Origin: Leptolinea sp.
Lineage (GTDB): Bacteria > Chloroflexota > Anaerolineae > Anaerolineales > Anaerolineaceae
Reading direction: 5' to 3'
DNA: 64,000 nt
NCBI GenBank assembly: GCA_012798535.1
Contig: JAAZMZ010000011.1
Location: 1-64,000, forward strand
Position numbers and translations under genes: made by a program. Shown piece by piece: positions 44,749 to 52,696 of the stretch. The first letter of the stretch is position 1; the number at the start of each line of letters is the position of its first letter. The notes beneath the pieces were generated by a model. That model saw nothing but the letters and a program-made list of their open reading frames with translations. It made no database searches and was not told the DNA's origin.

Positions 44749-45632
44749 GGTTGAAAATGGCACGAGAAATTAAGATCGGCAATAAATGGATTGGTGATGG
44801 ACATCCAACATACGTAGTGGCGGAGATTGGCATCAATCATAACGGCGACCTGGATAACGCAAAAAAGATGATTGACGCCGCAAAACACGCTGGTGTTGAT
44901 GCGATCAAGCTGCAGAAACGTACACCGGAGATTTGCGTTCCGGATAAACAGAAGAATCAAATGCGCGAAACCCCGTGGGGATATATCACATACCTGGAAT
45001 ATCGCAATAAGGTGGAATTCGGGGAGACAGAATATCGTGAAATTGACCGGTATTGCAAAAAGGTGGGGATGGACTGGTTTGCTTCTGTCTGGGATGAACC
45101 TTCCGTGGATTTCATGGAAACTTTCAATCCGATCTGTTACAAGATCCCTTCCGCCTCATTGACAGATTCGGGTTTGCTCAAGAAAATTCGTGCCACCGGC
45201 AGGCCGGCAATCCTTTCCACAGGCATGTCGACCATGGAGGAGATCCATAAAGCCGTCAAGGTGATCGGATTAGAGAAACTTATCATCACTCATGCCACAA
45301 GCACCTACCCTTGCGAACCCGAAGAGTTGAACCTGCGCATGATCGAAACCCTGCGTAAAACGTTTCCCTGTCCGATCGGCTATTCTGGACATGAAGTGGG
45401 TTTGATCCCCTCGGTGGTGGCTGCTTCGATGGGCGCCTGCCTGGTGGAGCGCCACATCACGCTGGATCGAGCCATGTGGGGCGGCGATCAGGCGGCATCT
45501 GTGGAGCCCAGCGGTTTCGAAAGATTGGTAAAATATATTCGCGTTGCCGAGCAGGCGCTGGGCGATGGCGTCAAGAAAGTTTACGATAGTGAACTTCCAT
45601 CCTTGAAAAAACTCCGCCGGGTACAGGAATAA
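44745..45632 (+). CDS. neuB: NeuB-family synthase lacking the SAF domain
   Basis: A synthase of about 295 residues that condenses a sugar with phosphoenolpyruvate. 'VAEIGINHNGDLDNAK' and 'VDAIKLQKRTPEICVP' replace the commoner KFQ, and 'KIPSASLTD', 'STGMSTMEEI', 'GYSGHEVG' and 'ERHITLDRAMWGGDQAASVEP' complete the barrel. It stops where other NeuB proteins begin the SAF domain. This short form tends to sit beside NeuA-HAD fusions, as here. ATG 44745 overlaps the fusion gene by four bases; ATG 44757 is the alternative. A phosphorylated substrate is inferred from the neighbour. Confidence 0.85.
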   Translation: MRLKMAREIKIGNKWIGDGHPTYVVAEIGINHNGDLDNAKKMIDAAKHAGVDAIKLQKRTPEICVPDKQKNQMRETPWGYITYLEYRNKVEFGETEYREIDRYCKKVGMDWFASVWDEPSVDFMETFNPICYKIPSASLTDSGLLKKIRATGRPAILSTGMSTMEEIHKAVKVIGLEKLIITHATSTYPCEPEELNLRMIETLRKTFPCPIGYSGHEVGLIPSVVAASMGACLVERHITLDRAMWGGDQAASVEPSGFERLVKYIRVAEQALGDGVKKVYDSELPSLKKLRRVQE

Positions 45633-45633
45633 T

Positions 45634-45701
45634 CCGGAGGAGGGATTGTGAGCATAGTGTATGATCCATGGAATGCATTTATTAAGCGGTTACCTGGGTA
45701 G
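45634..45701 (+). promoter_or_regulatory. Strong ribosome site with a short leader reading frame
   Basis: GGAGGAGGG at 45634-45642 is the strongest Shine-Dalgarno sequence in the window, yet the annotated ATG of the next gene is 19 bases away. Five bases after it a GTG at 45648 opens an 18-codon frame (GTG AGC ATA ... GGG TAG) ending at 45701, overlapping the first codons of the small membrane protein in another frame. It could be a coupling leader peptide, or the small gene may start in an unusual way. Confidence 0.35.
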
Positions 45702-45888
45702 ACCAGCCCTCTATCTGGACCCGGGTTCAGGCAGCTTTATTCTGCAGGTTTTGCTGGCCGCTTTACTGGGTGGTGGTTTCGCCATCAAAGCCTATTGGAA
45801 GAAGATCAAACGAATCTTTTCGAAGACTCCATCCGACGAATCCGATTCTGACGAATCCGATGATGAGGATTCTGGCGAAGAGAATTAG
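45661..45888 (+). CDS. Small LDPGSGS membrane protein with acidic tail
   Basis: 75 residues. 'LYLDPGSGSFILQVLLAALLGGGFAIKAYWKKIK' is a short conserved-looking motif followed by one membrane helix and a basic stop-transfer segment. The last 20 residues are almost all Asp, Glu and Ser, encoded by an imperfect repeat (GACGAATCCGAT twice). I have met this small family next to sulfatase-fold membrane proteins in glycan loci; its role is unknown. No stop-free upstream extension exists (in-frame TAG at 45655), so the start is ATG 45661 or ATG 45673. It may be an accessory subunit for the next gene. Confidence 0.7.
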   Translation: MIHGMHLLSGYLGRPALYLDPGSGSFILQVLLAALLGGGFAIKAYWKKIKRIFSKTPSDESDSDESDDEDSGEEN

Positions 45889-45905
45889 TAACGGTTAGTG
45901 GTATT

Positions 45906-47495
45906 ATGACCCTGAAGAATAGCAAACCACGGCGGACTTCCGGTCAACCGTGGTATTTTCATCCTGTATTGTTCGGGACCTACCCGATCGTGGCGCTGCT
46001 GGCCACCAACATTGAACAGATCAGACCACAGACGGCCATCCGCCCGTTTATTGTCAGTCTGGTCTTTGCCCTGGTTCTTTACCTGTTGACTTCTCTGACA
46101 TTCCGCAACCGGTCAATATCTGCCGTCCTTTCTTCGTTCTTTTTTCTGTTGTTTTATTCATACGGACATGTTTATCAGTTGATCGAAGGAAAGATGTTTG
46201 GCGGGCTGGATATCGGCCGGCATCGATTTCTAGGATCACTTTGGATTATCCTCTTCATCGTTGGTATCTGGCTGATCTTCAGGTACGCGAAAAAAGCGAC
46301 GACGTTCAATAATTTGTTAAATACTGTCTCCATCATATTGCTGATTTTTCCGCTCTTCAAAATTGGTGAATTTGAAGTTCGCGCCGCCCGGGTCGCGGCT
46401 GGGGGGAGCACGGTCAAAGCCAATTCCCTGGTTTCTTCGACCGGGAAGGAACTGGATGTGAATGCCCTTCCAGATGTTTACTACATCATTCTGGATGGTT
46501 ACAGCCGGGATGATATTCTGAAGCAGTTATATGACTTCGATAATTCTACTTTCTATACAGAACTCAAACAGCTCGGCTTTGTGATCCCGGATTGCGCGCA
46601 AAGTAATTACGCCCGCACGGCGCTTTCCATTTCATCTGCTTTGCACATGGATTATGTTCAGGATTTCAGCCCCCTCATTAAACAGGGTGACCAGAGCCTG
46701 GATATGCCGGTGTATCATGACTATATCAAACATAATCCGGTGCGGAGTCATCTGGCGGAATTTGGTTACAGGATGGTGGCTTTCGAAACCGGTTATTTCT
46801 GGAATGAAGTCACCGATGCCGATGTGTACATTGTCGCAAATAAAAATCCGCTCGAGAAAGTCAAACAGGGCAAAGATATTTCCGAGTTTGAGGTTATGTA
46901 CCTGCGAACGACCGCCCTACTTACGACAGACGAGTTGAAGTCTAAATTCACCCAAAATCTGGTGAAAAATATCCGCACACCGGAAGAAAAACATCACGAT
47001 CAGGTGATCTTCTCGTTGGATCAGCTTGAACAGGTCGCCAACCTGCCCGGAAAGAAGTTCGTCTATGCCCATATTATGGCGCCACATGCACCTTTTGTCT
47101 TTAGCGCGGACGGCCGGTACATTTCCAATGGCGCTGTCATGCCGGGGTATCTGGATGCTATTACCTATGTCAATTCCAGAGTCATCCCCATTTTGAAATC
47201 GATCATTGCCAATTCCAAGGTTCCGCCGGTGATCATCGTTCAGGCTGATCACGGTTGGGATGAGGACCACCGCATGGAAATACTCAATGCTTATTATCTG
47301 CCGGGCGGAGCGGATCAGGTCTATGATACGATCACTCCGGTGAACACGTTTCGTACCATTTTTAATCGCTATTTTGGCGATTCGTATCCTCTATTAAATG
47401 ATGTGAGCTACTTCTCTGATGGCGTAACTCCTTATGCTTTCAAAGAGAAGCCGTTCACCTGTTCTAGCGGAAAGACACCCCCCGTTAATCAATAG
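45906..47495 (+). CDS. Membrane-anchored sulfatase/alkaline-phosphatase-fold protein
   Basis: A 529-residue protein. About five hydrophobic segments in the first 170 residues are followed by an outer catalytic domain of the sulfatase/LTA-synthase superfamily: 'PDVYYIILDGYSRDD' gives the first metal ligand, 'SNYARTALSISSALHMDY' the expected Thr nucleophile region, 'IMAPHAPF' and 'QADHGWDEDH' the remaining metal ligands. Such enzymes move phosphoglycerol, phosphoethanolamine or similar groups onto surface glycans. No sulfatase Cys/Ser-x-Pro-x-Arg motif is present, so it is a transferase-type member rather than a sulfatase. The substrate is inferred only by class. Confidence 0.75.
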   Translation: MTLKNSKPRRTSGQPWYFHPVLFGTYPIVALLATNIEQIRPQTAIRPFIVSLVFALVLYLLTSLTFRNRSISAVLSSFFFLLFYSYGHVYQLIEGKMFGGLDIGRHRFLGSLWIILFIVGIWLIFRYAKKATTFNNLLNTVSIILLIFPLFKIGEFEVRAARVAAGGSTVKANSLVSSTGKELDVNALPDVYYIILDGYSRDDILKQLYDFDNSTFYTELKQLGFVIPDCAQSNYARTALSISSALHMDYVQDFSPLIKQGDQSLDMPVYHDYIKHNPVRSHLAEFGYRMVAFETGYFWNEVTDADVYIVANKNPLEKVKQGKDISEFEVMYLRTTALLTTDELKSKFTQNLVKNIRTPEEKHHDQVIFSLDQLEQVANLPGKKFVYAHIMAPHAPFVFSADGRYISNGAVMPGYLDAITYVNSRVIPILKSIIANSKVPPVIIVQADHGWDEDHRMEILNAYYLPGGADQVYDTITPVNTFRTIFNRYFGDSYPLLNDVSYFSDGVTPYAFKEKPFTCSSGKTPPVNQ

Positions 47496-47503
47496 GATAT
47501 TTT

Positions 47504-49120
47504 GTGGATTTATCGATCGAAGGCAACCTGGAACGAGTTCAACGTGTCATTGCCCATCGCCGGAATGATGAGCGGATCAAAGATGTGGCACGGCAGGTAT
47601 CAGCAGCCTCTTCATCCTCAGGCCTGTCGAAACATAAACCGGTGATGGTGTTTAACGCGTCCACGCGATTGGGAGGCGTGAGTCTCAATGCGGCTTTCGC
47701 TCTGCTGACCGGTTGGGCAATGCAATTGGAAGGTGTGCCGGTTGTTCATTTTATCTGTGATCGCGGTATGACCCGCTGCGTGCTGGGGACGAACTGTAAG
47801 AATCCCGGGAAAGAACCGCCGTGTGCCGCATGCGTCAAACAATCGCTGGTCAATACAACCGATGCCCGGGTTATCGAACTGAAAAAAAAGGACAACAGAG
47901 ACTTGCGCGCGATGGTGGCCGGCCTGCCTCTGGAGAAATTGCTGACCTTTGAGTATCAGGATGTCCCACTCGGAACGCTGGTTTTACCCTCTTTGCGCTG
48001 GATACTGAGGCGAAATACTCTGATGGATGATAGCCAGACGCGTTTCTTGATGCAGGAATATCTGCTTTCCGCGCACCGGGTTGTCACCCGCTTTGAAGAA
48101 GCACTGAATGAAATCGATCCGGCCGCCGTACTGGTGTTTAACGGGCAGTTCTTCCCTGAGGCATCCGCTGCCTGGGCTGCGCGAAAACGGGGTATCCGGG
48201 TGATCTCTCACGAGGTGGGTTTGATGCCGTTCACTGGTTATTTCACACCAGGTGAGGCGACAGCATATCCGATCGATATACCTTCCGAATTTGAATTGAG
48301 TTCCGGGCAGAATGCCCGCCTCGATACGTACCTTTCGAAACGCTTCCAGGGCGATTTCAGCATGGCGGGTATCCGCTTCTGGCCGGAAATGCAGGGTCTG
48401 GATCAAGCCTTCCTCAGGCAGGCCGCCGGTTTTAAGCAGATCGCCTCGGTGTTCACCAATGTCATCTTTGACACCAGCCAGGGACATGCCAATACCCTTT
48501 TTACTGATATGTTCGTCTGGCTGTATACCCTTCTGGAAGTGATACGTGCCCACCCGGAAACCTTCTTTGTCATTCGCGCGCACCCGGATGAGAAACGCCC
48601 GGGCAAAGAGAGCCGCGAGACCGTCGCGGAATGGATCCATGCCAGTGGCTGCGACACGTTCGCCAATGTTCATTTTGTGGATGCCGACGAACCATTCAGC
48701 TCCTATGACCTGATCCGGCGTTCAAAATTGATCCTCGTATATAATTCCACCATCGGCCTTGAAGCCAGTATCATGGGGATGCCTGTTTTATGTGCCGGGA
48801 AGGCTCGTTTCACTCAGGTGCCATCCGTGTTTTCCCCGGGTTCCATCGCAGAATACCTGCGGATGGTGGAAGATTTTCTGACTGCCAGTGATGTGAAGGC
48901 ACCTCCGGAACACCAACGCAATGCACGGCGTTTCCTCTACTATCAACTATTCCGTTCATCGTTGCCTTTTGATGCTTTCCTTGAGGAAGATCGTTTTTGG
49001 AAAGGTTATGTGACGTTAAAACCCTTTGACATCGACGCGCTGCGCCGCCAGAATTCCGTCACGCTGGATACAATTCTGCACGGTATCCTTGAACATGGAG
49101 ATTTTCTTCTACCGGAATGA
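47504..49120 (+). CDS. Capsule-type GT-B protein with Cys-rich N-terminal motif
   Basis: A 538-residue soluble protein. The N-terminal half has 'MVFNASTRLGGVSLNAAF' and a cysteine cluster C85-x6-C92-x5-C98-x8-C107-x2-C110. The C-terminal half has 'ETFFVIRAHPDE', 'YDLIRRSKLILVYNSTIGLEASIMGMPVL', a donor-site pattern shared with the protein at 22847-24478 and with capsule (KpsC/S-like) transferases. GTG is the start, with GGA nine bases upstream. It overlaps a GT2 gene by ATGA. It is probably a glycosyltransferase; the cysteines could bind zinc or an iron-sulfur centre. Confidence 0.65.
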   Translation: MDLSIEGNLERVQRVIAHRRNDERIKDVARQVSAASSSSGLSKHKPVMVFNASTRLGGVSLNAAFALLTGWAMQLEGVPVVHFICDRGMTRCVLGTNCKNPGKEPPCAACVKQSLVNTTDARVIELKKKDNRDLRAMVAGLPLEKLLTFEYQDVPLGTLVLPSLRWILRRNTLMDDSQTRFLMQEYLLSAHRVVTRFEEALNEIDPAAVLVFNGQFFPEASAAWAARKRGIRVISHEVGLMPFTGYFTPGEATAYPIDIPSEFELSSGQNARLDTYLSKRFQGDFSMAGIRFWPEMQGLDQAFLRQAAGFKQIASVFTNVIFDTSQGHANTLFTDMFVWLYTLLEVIRAHPETFFVIRAHPDEKRPGKESRETVAEWIHASGCDTFANVHFVDADEPFSSYDLIRRSKLILVYNSTIGLEASIMGMPVLCAGKARFTQVPSVFSPGSIAEYLRMVEDFLTASDVKAPPEHQRNARRFLYYQLFRSSLPFDAFLEEDRFWKGYVTLKPFDIDALRRQNSVTLDTILHGILEHGDFLLPE

Positions 49121-50178
49121 AACCGACCTGTTCTATTGTGATCCGCGCATATAACGAAGAAAAACACATCGCCCGGCTGCTAACGGGGATATTCCAGCAA
49201 TCCGTGCGGGATGTACAGGTAATCCTGGTCGACTCGGGTTCCACCGATGCCACAGTTCAGGTAGCCGGTACGTTCCCAGTGGAAGTCGTGCACATCAAAC
49301 CGGAGGAATTTTCTTTCGGGTATTCTCTGAACCAGGGGATCGCACGCACCACGGCGGATAAAGTGGTATTCGCCAGCGCGCATGTCTATCCGGTTTATCC
49401 TGACTGGCTGGAAAAATTGATCCAACCGCTGGACAAGCCGCAGGTCGCGCTTTCCTATGGTAAACAGCGCGGTATGGAGACCACAAAATTCTCGGAACAC
49501 ATGATCTTCCAGCAGTGGTTCCCGGATCATTCCGTGAAAAGGCAGGATCATCCATTCTGCAACAATGCCAACGCGGCGATCCGCCGGGAGCTGTGGGAAC
49601 AACATCCCTATGACGAAAACATCCCGGCTCTGGAAGATCTGGCGTGGGCCAACTGGGCGCAAAAACAGGGGTATCAGATTGCCTATGCCAGTGAAGCGGA
49701 GGTGATCCATGTGCATAACGAGACATGGGACGGTGTATTCAACCGGTACCGCCGCGAAGGTATGGCTTTTAAACGTATTTATCCGCAGGAGCGGTTCAGC
49801 CTTGGGGATATGATCCGGCTTTTCTGTGTCAATTCGATCAATGATATGCGGCAGATTGATAATCCGACTTTCAGGTCGCTTGCGGCAGCAAATCCAATCC
49901 CTTTGTCGGATGCCGGGAGCGGATCAATATCTTCTGCCGGAATGAAAGCACCTTCCAGGTGGCGGCGTATTTATGAGATCATCCGTTTCCGCTGGGCGCA
50001 ATTTCGGGGAACGTATCTCGGTTACCGGCAATCATCCAACCAGTTGACCTGGAAGTTAAAACAAACTTTTTATTACCCCAGAGGAACGATTGTTGCAATT
50101 AATAACAATCCGAGAGATGTTGAACCCATCCTCTATCCGGAGTCGTCCGGTTCAAAATCATCAGGGAGGCATGTATGA
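49117..50178 (+). CDS. GT2-family glycosyltransferase
   Basis: A 353-residue family 2 enzyme. 'SIVIRAYNEEKHIARLL' and 'VILVDSGSTDATVQVA' are the nucleotide-binding start. The usual DxD is replaced by 'VVFASAHVYPVYPDWL', a change seen in some rhamnosyltransferase-like members. 'NNANAAIRRELWEQHPYDE' and 'ALEDLAWANWAQ', with E-D-L as the catalytic-base region, complete the core. A C-terminal extension of about 130 residues follows. It is coupled by ATGA at both ends. Donor sugar unknown. Confidence 0.85.
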   Translation: MKPTCSIVIRAYNEEKHIARLLTGIFQQSVRDVQVILVDSGSTDATVQVAGTFPVEVVHIKPEEFSFGYSLNQGIARTTADKVVFASAHVYPVYPDWLEKLIQPLDKPQVALSYGKQRGMETTKFSEHMIFQQWFPDHSVKRQDHPFCNNANAAIRRELWEQHPYDENIPALEDLAWANWAQKQGYQIAYASEAEVIHVHNETWDGVFNRYRREGMAFKRIYPQERFSLGDMIRLFCVNSINDMRQIDNPTFRSLAAANPIPLSDAGSGSISSAGMKAPSRWRRIYEIIRFRWAQFRGTYLGYRQSSNQLTWKLKQTFYYPRGTIVAINNNPRDVEPILYPESSGSKSSGRHV

Positions 50179-50843
50179 GTCTGGATCGAATTGTTGCGTT
50201 GGTACCCATGCGGCATCATTCCCAGCGAGTTCCCGGTAAAAATTATCGGCTAATTGCCGGAAAGCCGCTGTTTCATCACATCCTCGATACATTGCTGCAA
50301 TGCGCTGAAATCTCCAAAATCGTGATCGATACGGATAGCCCGGATATTCGTCAGGGCGTAGCGACAGAATACCCATCGGTGGATGTGCTGGAGAGGCCGG
50401 ATCATCTGCGGGCGGATGATATTTCTATGAACGAAGTCCTGCTGTATGACACGTCGCGGTATCCGGCAGACCTGTATCTACAGACTCACAGCACCAATCC
50501 GCTGCTTAAAATCGACTCCGTACGTGAAGCAGTACATTTTATGCAGATGAATTACCCCGCCTATGACAGCCTTTTTTCGGTGACGAAAGTCCAACGCCGG
50601 CTGTATGACGAACTCGCCCGGCCGATCAACCATAATCCGAACATTCTCCTGCAGACCCAGGATCTGCCACCCGTGTATGAAGAAAATTCCTGCCTGTATA
50701 TTTTCTCGCGCGAGACTCTGGAAAAACGCCGCACACGCATTGGCGACCGCCCCCGTATGTTCGTGCTGGATGCCGTGGAAGCCTGGGATATTGACGAAGA
50801 GATGGATTTCCGCATCGCCGAATTGATGTTGCAGGCCGGTTGA
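50175..50843 (+). CDS. Acylneuraminate-type cytidylyltransferase
   Basis: A 222-residue single-domain enzyme. 'VALVPMRHHSQRVPGKNYR' is a variant of the NeuA/KdsB nucleotide-binding loop, 'KIVIDTDSPDI' and 'DLYLQTHSTNPLL' are the following motifs, and 'VEAWDIDEEMDFRIAELML' matches the C-terminal metal-binding D-I-D. GGGAGG lies seven bases before ATG 50175. It probably forms a CMP-activated acidic sugar. The P-M-R-H-H-S variant marks a distinct subgroup, next to a hydroxyacid dehydrogenase and SDR, so its substrate may not be a standard sialic acid. Confidence 0.8.
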   Translation: MSLDRIVALVPMRHHSQRVPGKNYRLIAGKPLFHHILDTLLQCAEISKIVIDTDSPDIRQGVATEYPSVDVLERPDHLRADDISMNEVLLYDTSRYPADLYLQTHSTNPLLKIDSVREAVHFMQMNYPAYDSLFSVTKVQRRLYDELARPINHNPNILLQTQDLPPVYEENSCLYIFSRETLEKRRTRIGDRPRMFVLDAVEAWDIDEEMDFRIAELMLQAG

Positions 50844-50897
50844 GCCCGGTCTGCCTGGATTTACCACACTCTGAAAACAGTTTTACCTTCAAAAAGG

Positions 50898-50903
50898 TAT
50901 AAT
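50898..50903 (+). promoter_or_regulatory. Candidate -10 box inside a small palindrome
   Basis: TATAAT in the 79-base gap before the dehydrogenase gene overlaps a six-base inverted repeat (TACCTT-CAAA-AAGGTA, 50884-50899). No good -35 stands at the right distance, so this is weak. The gap is AT-rich compared with its surroundings. Confidence 0.3.
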
Positions 50904-50922
50904 TTCCTCGGAAAGAACAGAT

Positions 50923-51927
50923 ATGCCGACTGTATTGATCTCCGCTCCCTATATGATGCCGACCATTTCCCGGTTTACCGGCGTCCTTCATCGTTTTGGC
51001 TGCGAAACCATTGTGGCAGATGTGCGGGAACGGCTGTCGGAAGAGGAGATCCTGGCTTTTGCCGGCCGTTTTGACGGGGTGATCTGCGGGGATGACCGTT
51101 TTACGCCCCGGGTGCTGGACGCCTGTCTTCCACGCTTGAAAGTCATCTCTAAATGGGGCACGGGAATAGATTCCATCGATAAATCCTACGCGGAGAAGTT
51201 GGGCATCACCGTGCGAAACACGCCGAATGCTTTCACTCTGCCGGTTTCCGACACGGTGATGGGATTGATGTTGAGCTTCGCGCGCGGTATTCCCTGGATG
51301 AACCGCGATGTAAAAAAAGGTCTGTGGTCCAAATATTTAGGACGATCGTTGAGTGAATGCACGCTTGGCGTGATTGGAGTGGGAAATATTGGCAAGGCGG
51401 TCATCCGCCGGGCGCGCGGATTCGGTATGAAGATTCTGGGGAATGATATTGTTCCAATTGCTCCGGATTTCATCATCGAGAACGGCGTGGAAATGACTAC
51501 TCTGGAAGACCTCCTTGGTCGTGCGGATTTCATCACCCTCAACTGCGATCTGAACCCGTCCAGTTTTCACATCATCAATCACCAGACCATGGAATGGATC
51601 AAACCTGGCGCCATTCTGATCAATACGGCGCGCGGTCCTCTGGTGGAAGAAGCTGCTTTAGTGGAAGGACTGCGTTCCGGATTACTGGGAGGAGCGGGCT
51701 TTGATGTTTTCGAAGTGGAACCCCTGCCTGCCAACTCGCCACTGTTGGGATTTGATAATGTGCTGCTGTCAGCCCATAATTCAAACGCCAGCCCGGCAGC
51801 CTGGGAGAGGGTGCACCGCAATACCATTCATAATCTTCTGATGGACCTGAAGATACCCCATGATAATCTGGATGATGTTATGGAAGAATCGCTCAATTCA
51901 ATTTCGCAGAGTTCTTCAAAGGGATAA
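50923..51927 (+). CDS. D-isomer-specific 2-hydroxyacid dehydrogenase
   Basis: A 334-residue NAD-dependent dehydrogenase of the SerA/GhrA superfamily. 'LGVIGVGNIGKAV' is the NAD fold, the catalytic Arg is in 'INTARG', the Glu in 'DVFEVEPL' and the His in 'LLSAHNSN', so all three catalytic positions are present. It is too short for SerA with ACT domain. Placed between a cytidylyltransferase and an SDR, it probably makes or uses a hydroxyacid destined for the glycan, rather than serine. No phosphoserine aminotransferase is nearby. Confidence 0.8.
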   Translation: MPTVLISAPYMMPTISRFTGVLHRFGCETIVADVRERLSEEEILAFAGRFDGVICGDDRFTPRVLDACLPRLKVISKWGTGIDSIDKSYAEKLGITVRNTPNAFTLPVSDTVMGLMLSFARGIPWMNRDVKKGLWSKYLGRSLSECTLGVIGVGNIGKAVIRRARGFGMKILGNDIVPIAPDFIIENGVEMTTLEDLLGRADFITLNCDLNPSSFHIINHQTMEWIKPGAILINTARGPLVEEAALVEGLRSGLLGGAGFDVFEVEPLPANSPLLGFDNVLLSAHNSNASPAAWERVHRNTIHNLLMDLKIPHDNLDDVMEESLNSISQSSSKG

Positions 51928-51931
51928 TCGA

Positions 51932-52696
51932 ATGTCAGATAAAACGAGAACCGTATTGATCACCGGTGCAGCCGGCGGGATCGGACGGGCGACCGTCCAG
52001 TTATTCAATGAATCGGGTTGGCAGGTGATCGGCGTGGATCGGGCGGATTTCGGCGATACCTTCCCGAAGAAAGGTCTGTTCATTAAGGCAGATATCTCCG
52101 ATCCGAAAGCTATGGATGTGATCTATGGAAAAGCCAGGGATTATCAACCCACACTTGATGCAGTAGTGAACAACGCTGCCTACCAGGTGAACAAACCGCT
52201 CATGGATACAACCGTGGAAGATTGGGATCTGGTAATGGCTTCCAATCTAAGGTCAGTTTTTCTCGGAACGAAACTGGCCATACCACTGCTTCAGGCGGCC
52301 GGCGGAGGAGCTATTGTGAATGTTTCCAGCGTGCATGCTGTGGCCACATCTGTTGGTGTATCGGCCTATGCTGCCAGCAAAGGCGGTTTACTTGCCCTGA
52401 CGCGGGCCATGGCCATTGAATTTGCCAGAGATAATGTACGGGTTAATGCCATTCTGCCCGGCGCTGTGGATACGCCCATGCTGCGTGATGGTATGAATCG
52501 CGGACATGCGGCCGGCGGTACATTGCAGGAACGCCTTGAAAACCTGGCCCGTAAAACCGTCAACGGCCGAATCGGCCAGCCATATGAGATAGCCCATGCC
52601 ATATATTTCATGGCGGATAATACACAGTCTTCCTTCATTACCGGTCAGGCGCTGGTGGTGGACGGCGGCGCCACTGCCCGATTAAGTACAGAATGA
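51932..52696 (+). CDS. Short-chain dehydrogenase/reductase
   Basis: A classical SDR of 254 residues. 'LITGAAGGIGRATVQ' binds NAD(P), 'NVSSVHAVATSVGVSAYAASKGG' has the catalytic Ser and the Y-x3-K pair, and 'FITGQALVVDGG' closes the fold. ATG 51932 with GGGA eight bases upstream is chosen over a longer frame that would start inside the dehydrogenase. It is four bases after the dehydrogenase and overlaps the DUF115-like gene by ATGA, so the four genes from 50175 form one set. Substrate unknown. Confidence 0.8.
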   Translation: MSDKTRTVLITGAAGGIGRATVQLFNESGWQVIGVDRADFGDTFPKKGLFIKADISDPKAMDVIYGKARDYQPTLDAVVNNAAYQVNKPLMDTTVEDWDLVMASNLRSVFLGTKLAIPLLQAAGGGAIVNVSSVHAVATSVGVSAYAASKGGLLALTRAMAIEFARDNVRVNAILPGAVDTPMLRDGMNRGHAAGGTLQERLENLARKTVNGRIGQPYEIAHAIYFMADNTQSSFITGQALVVDGGATARLSTE

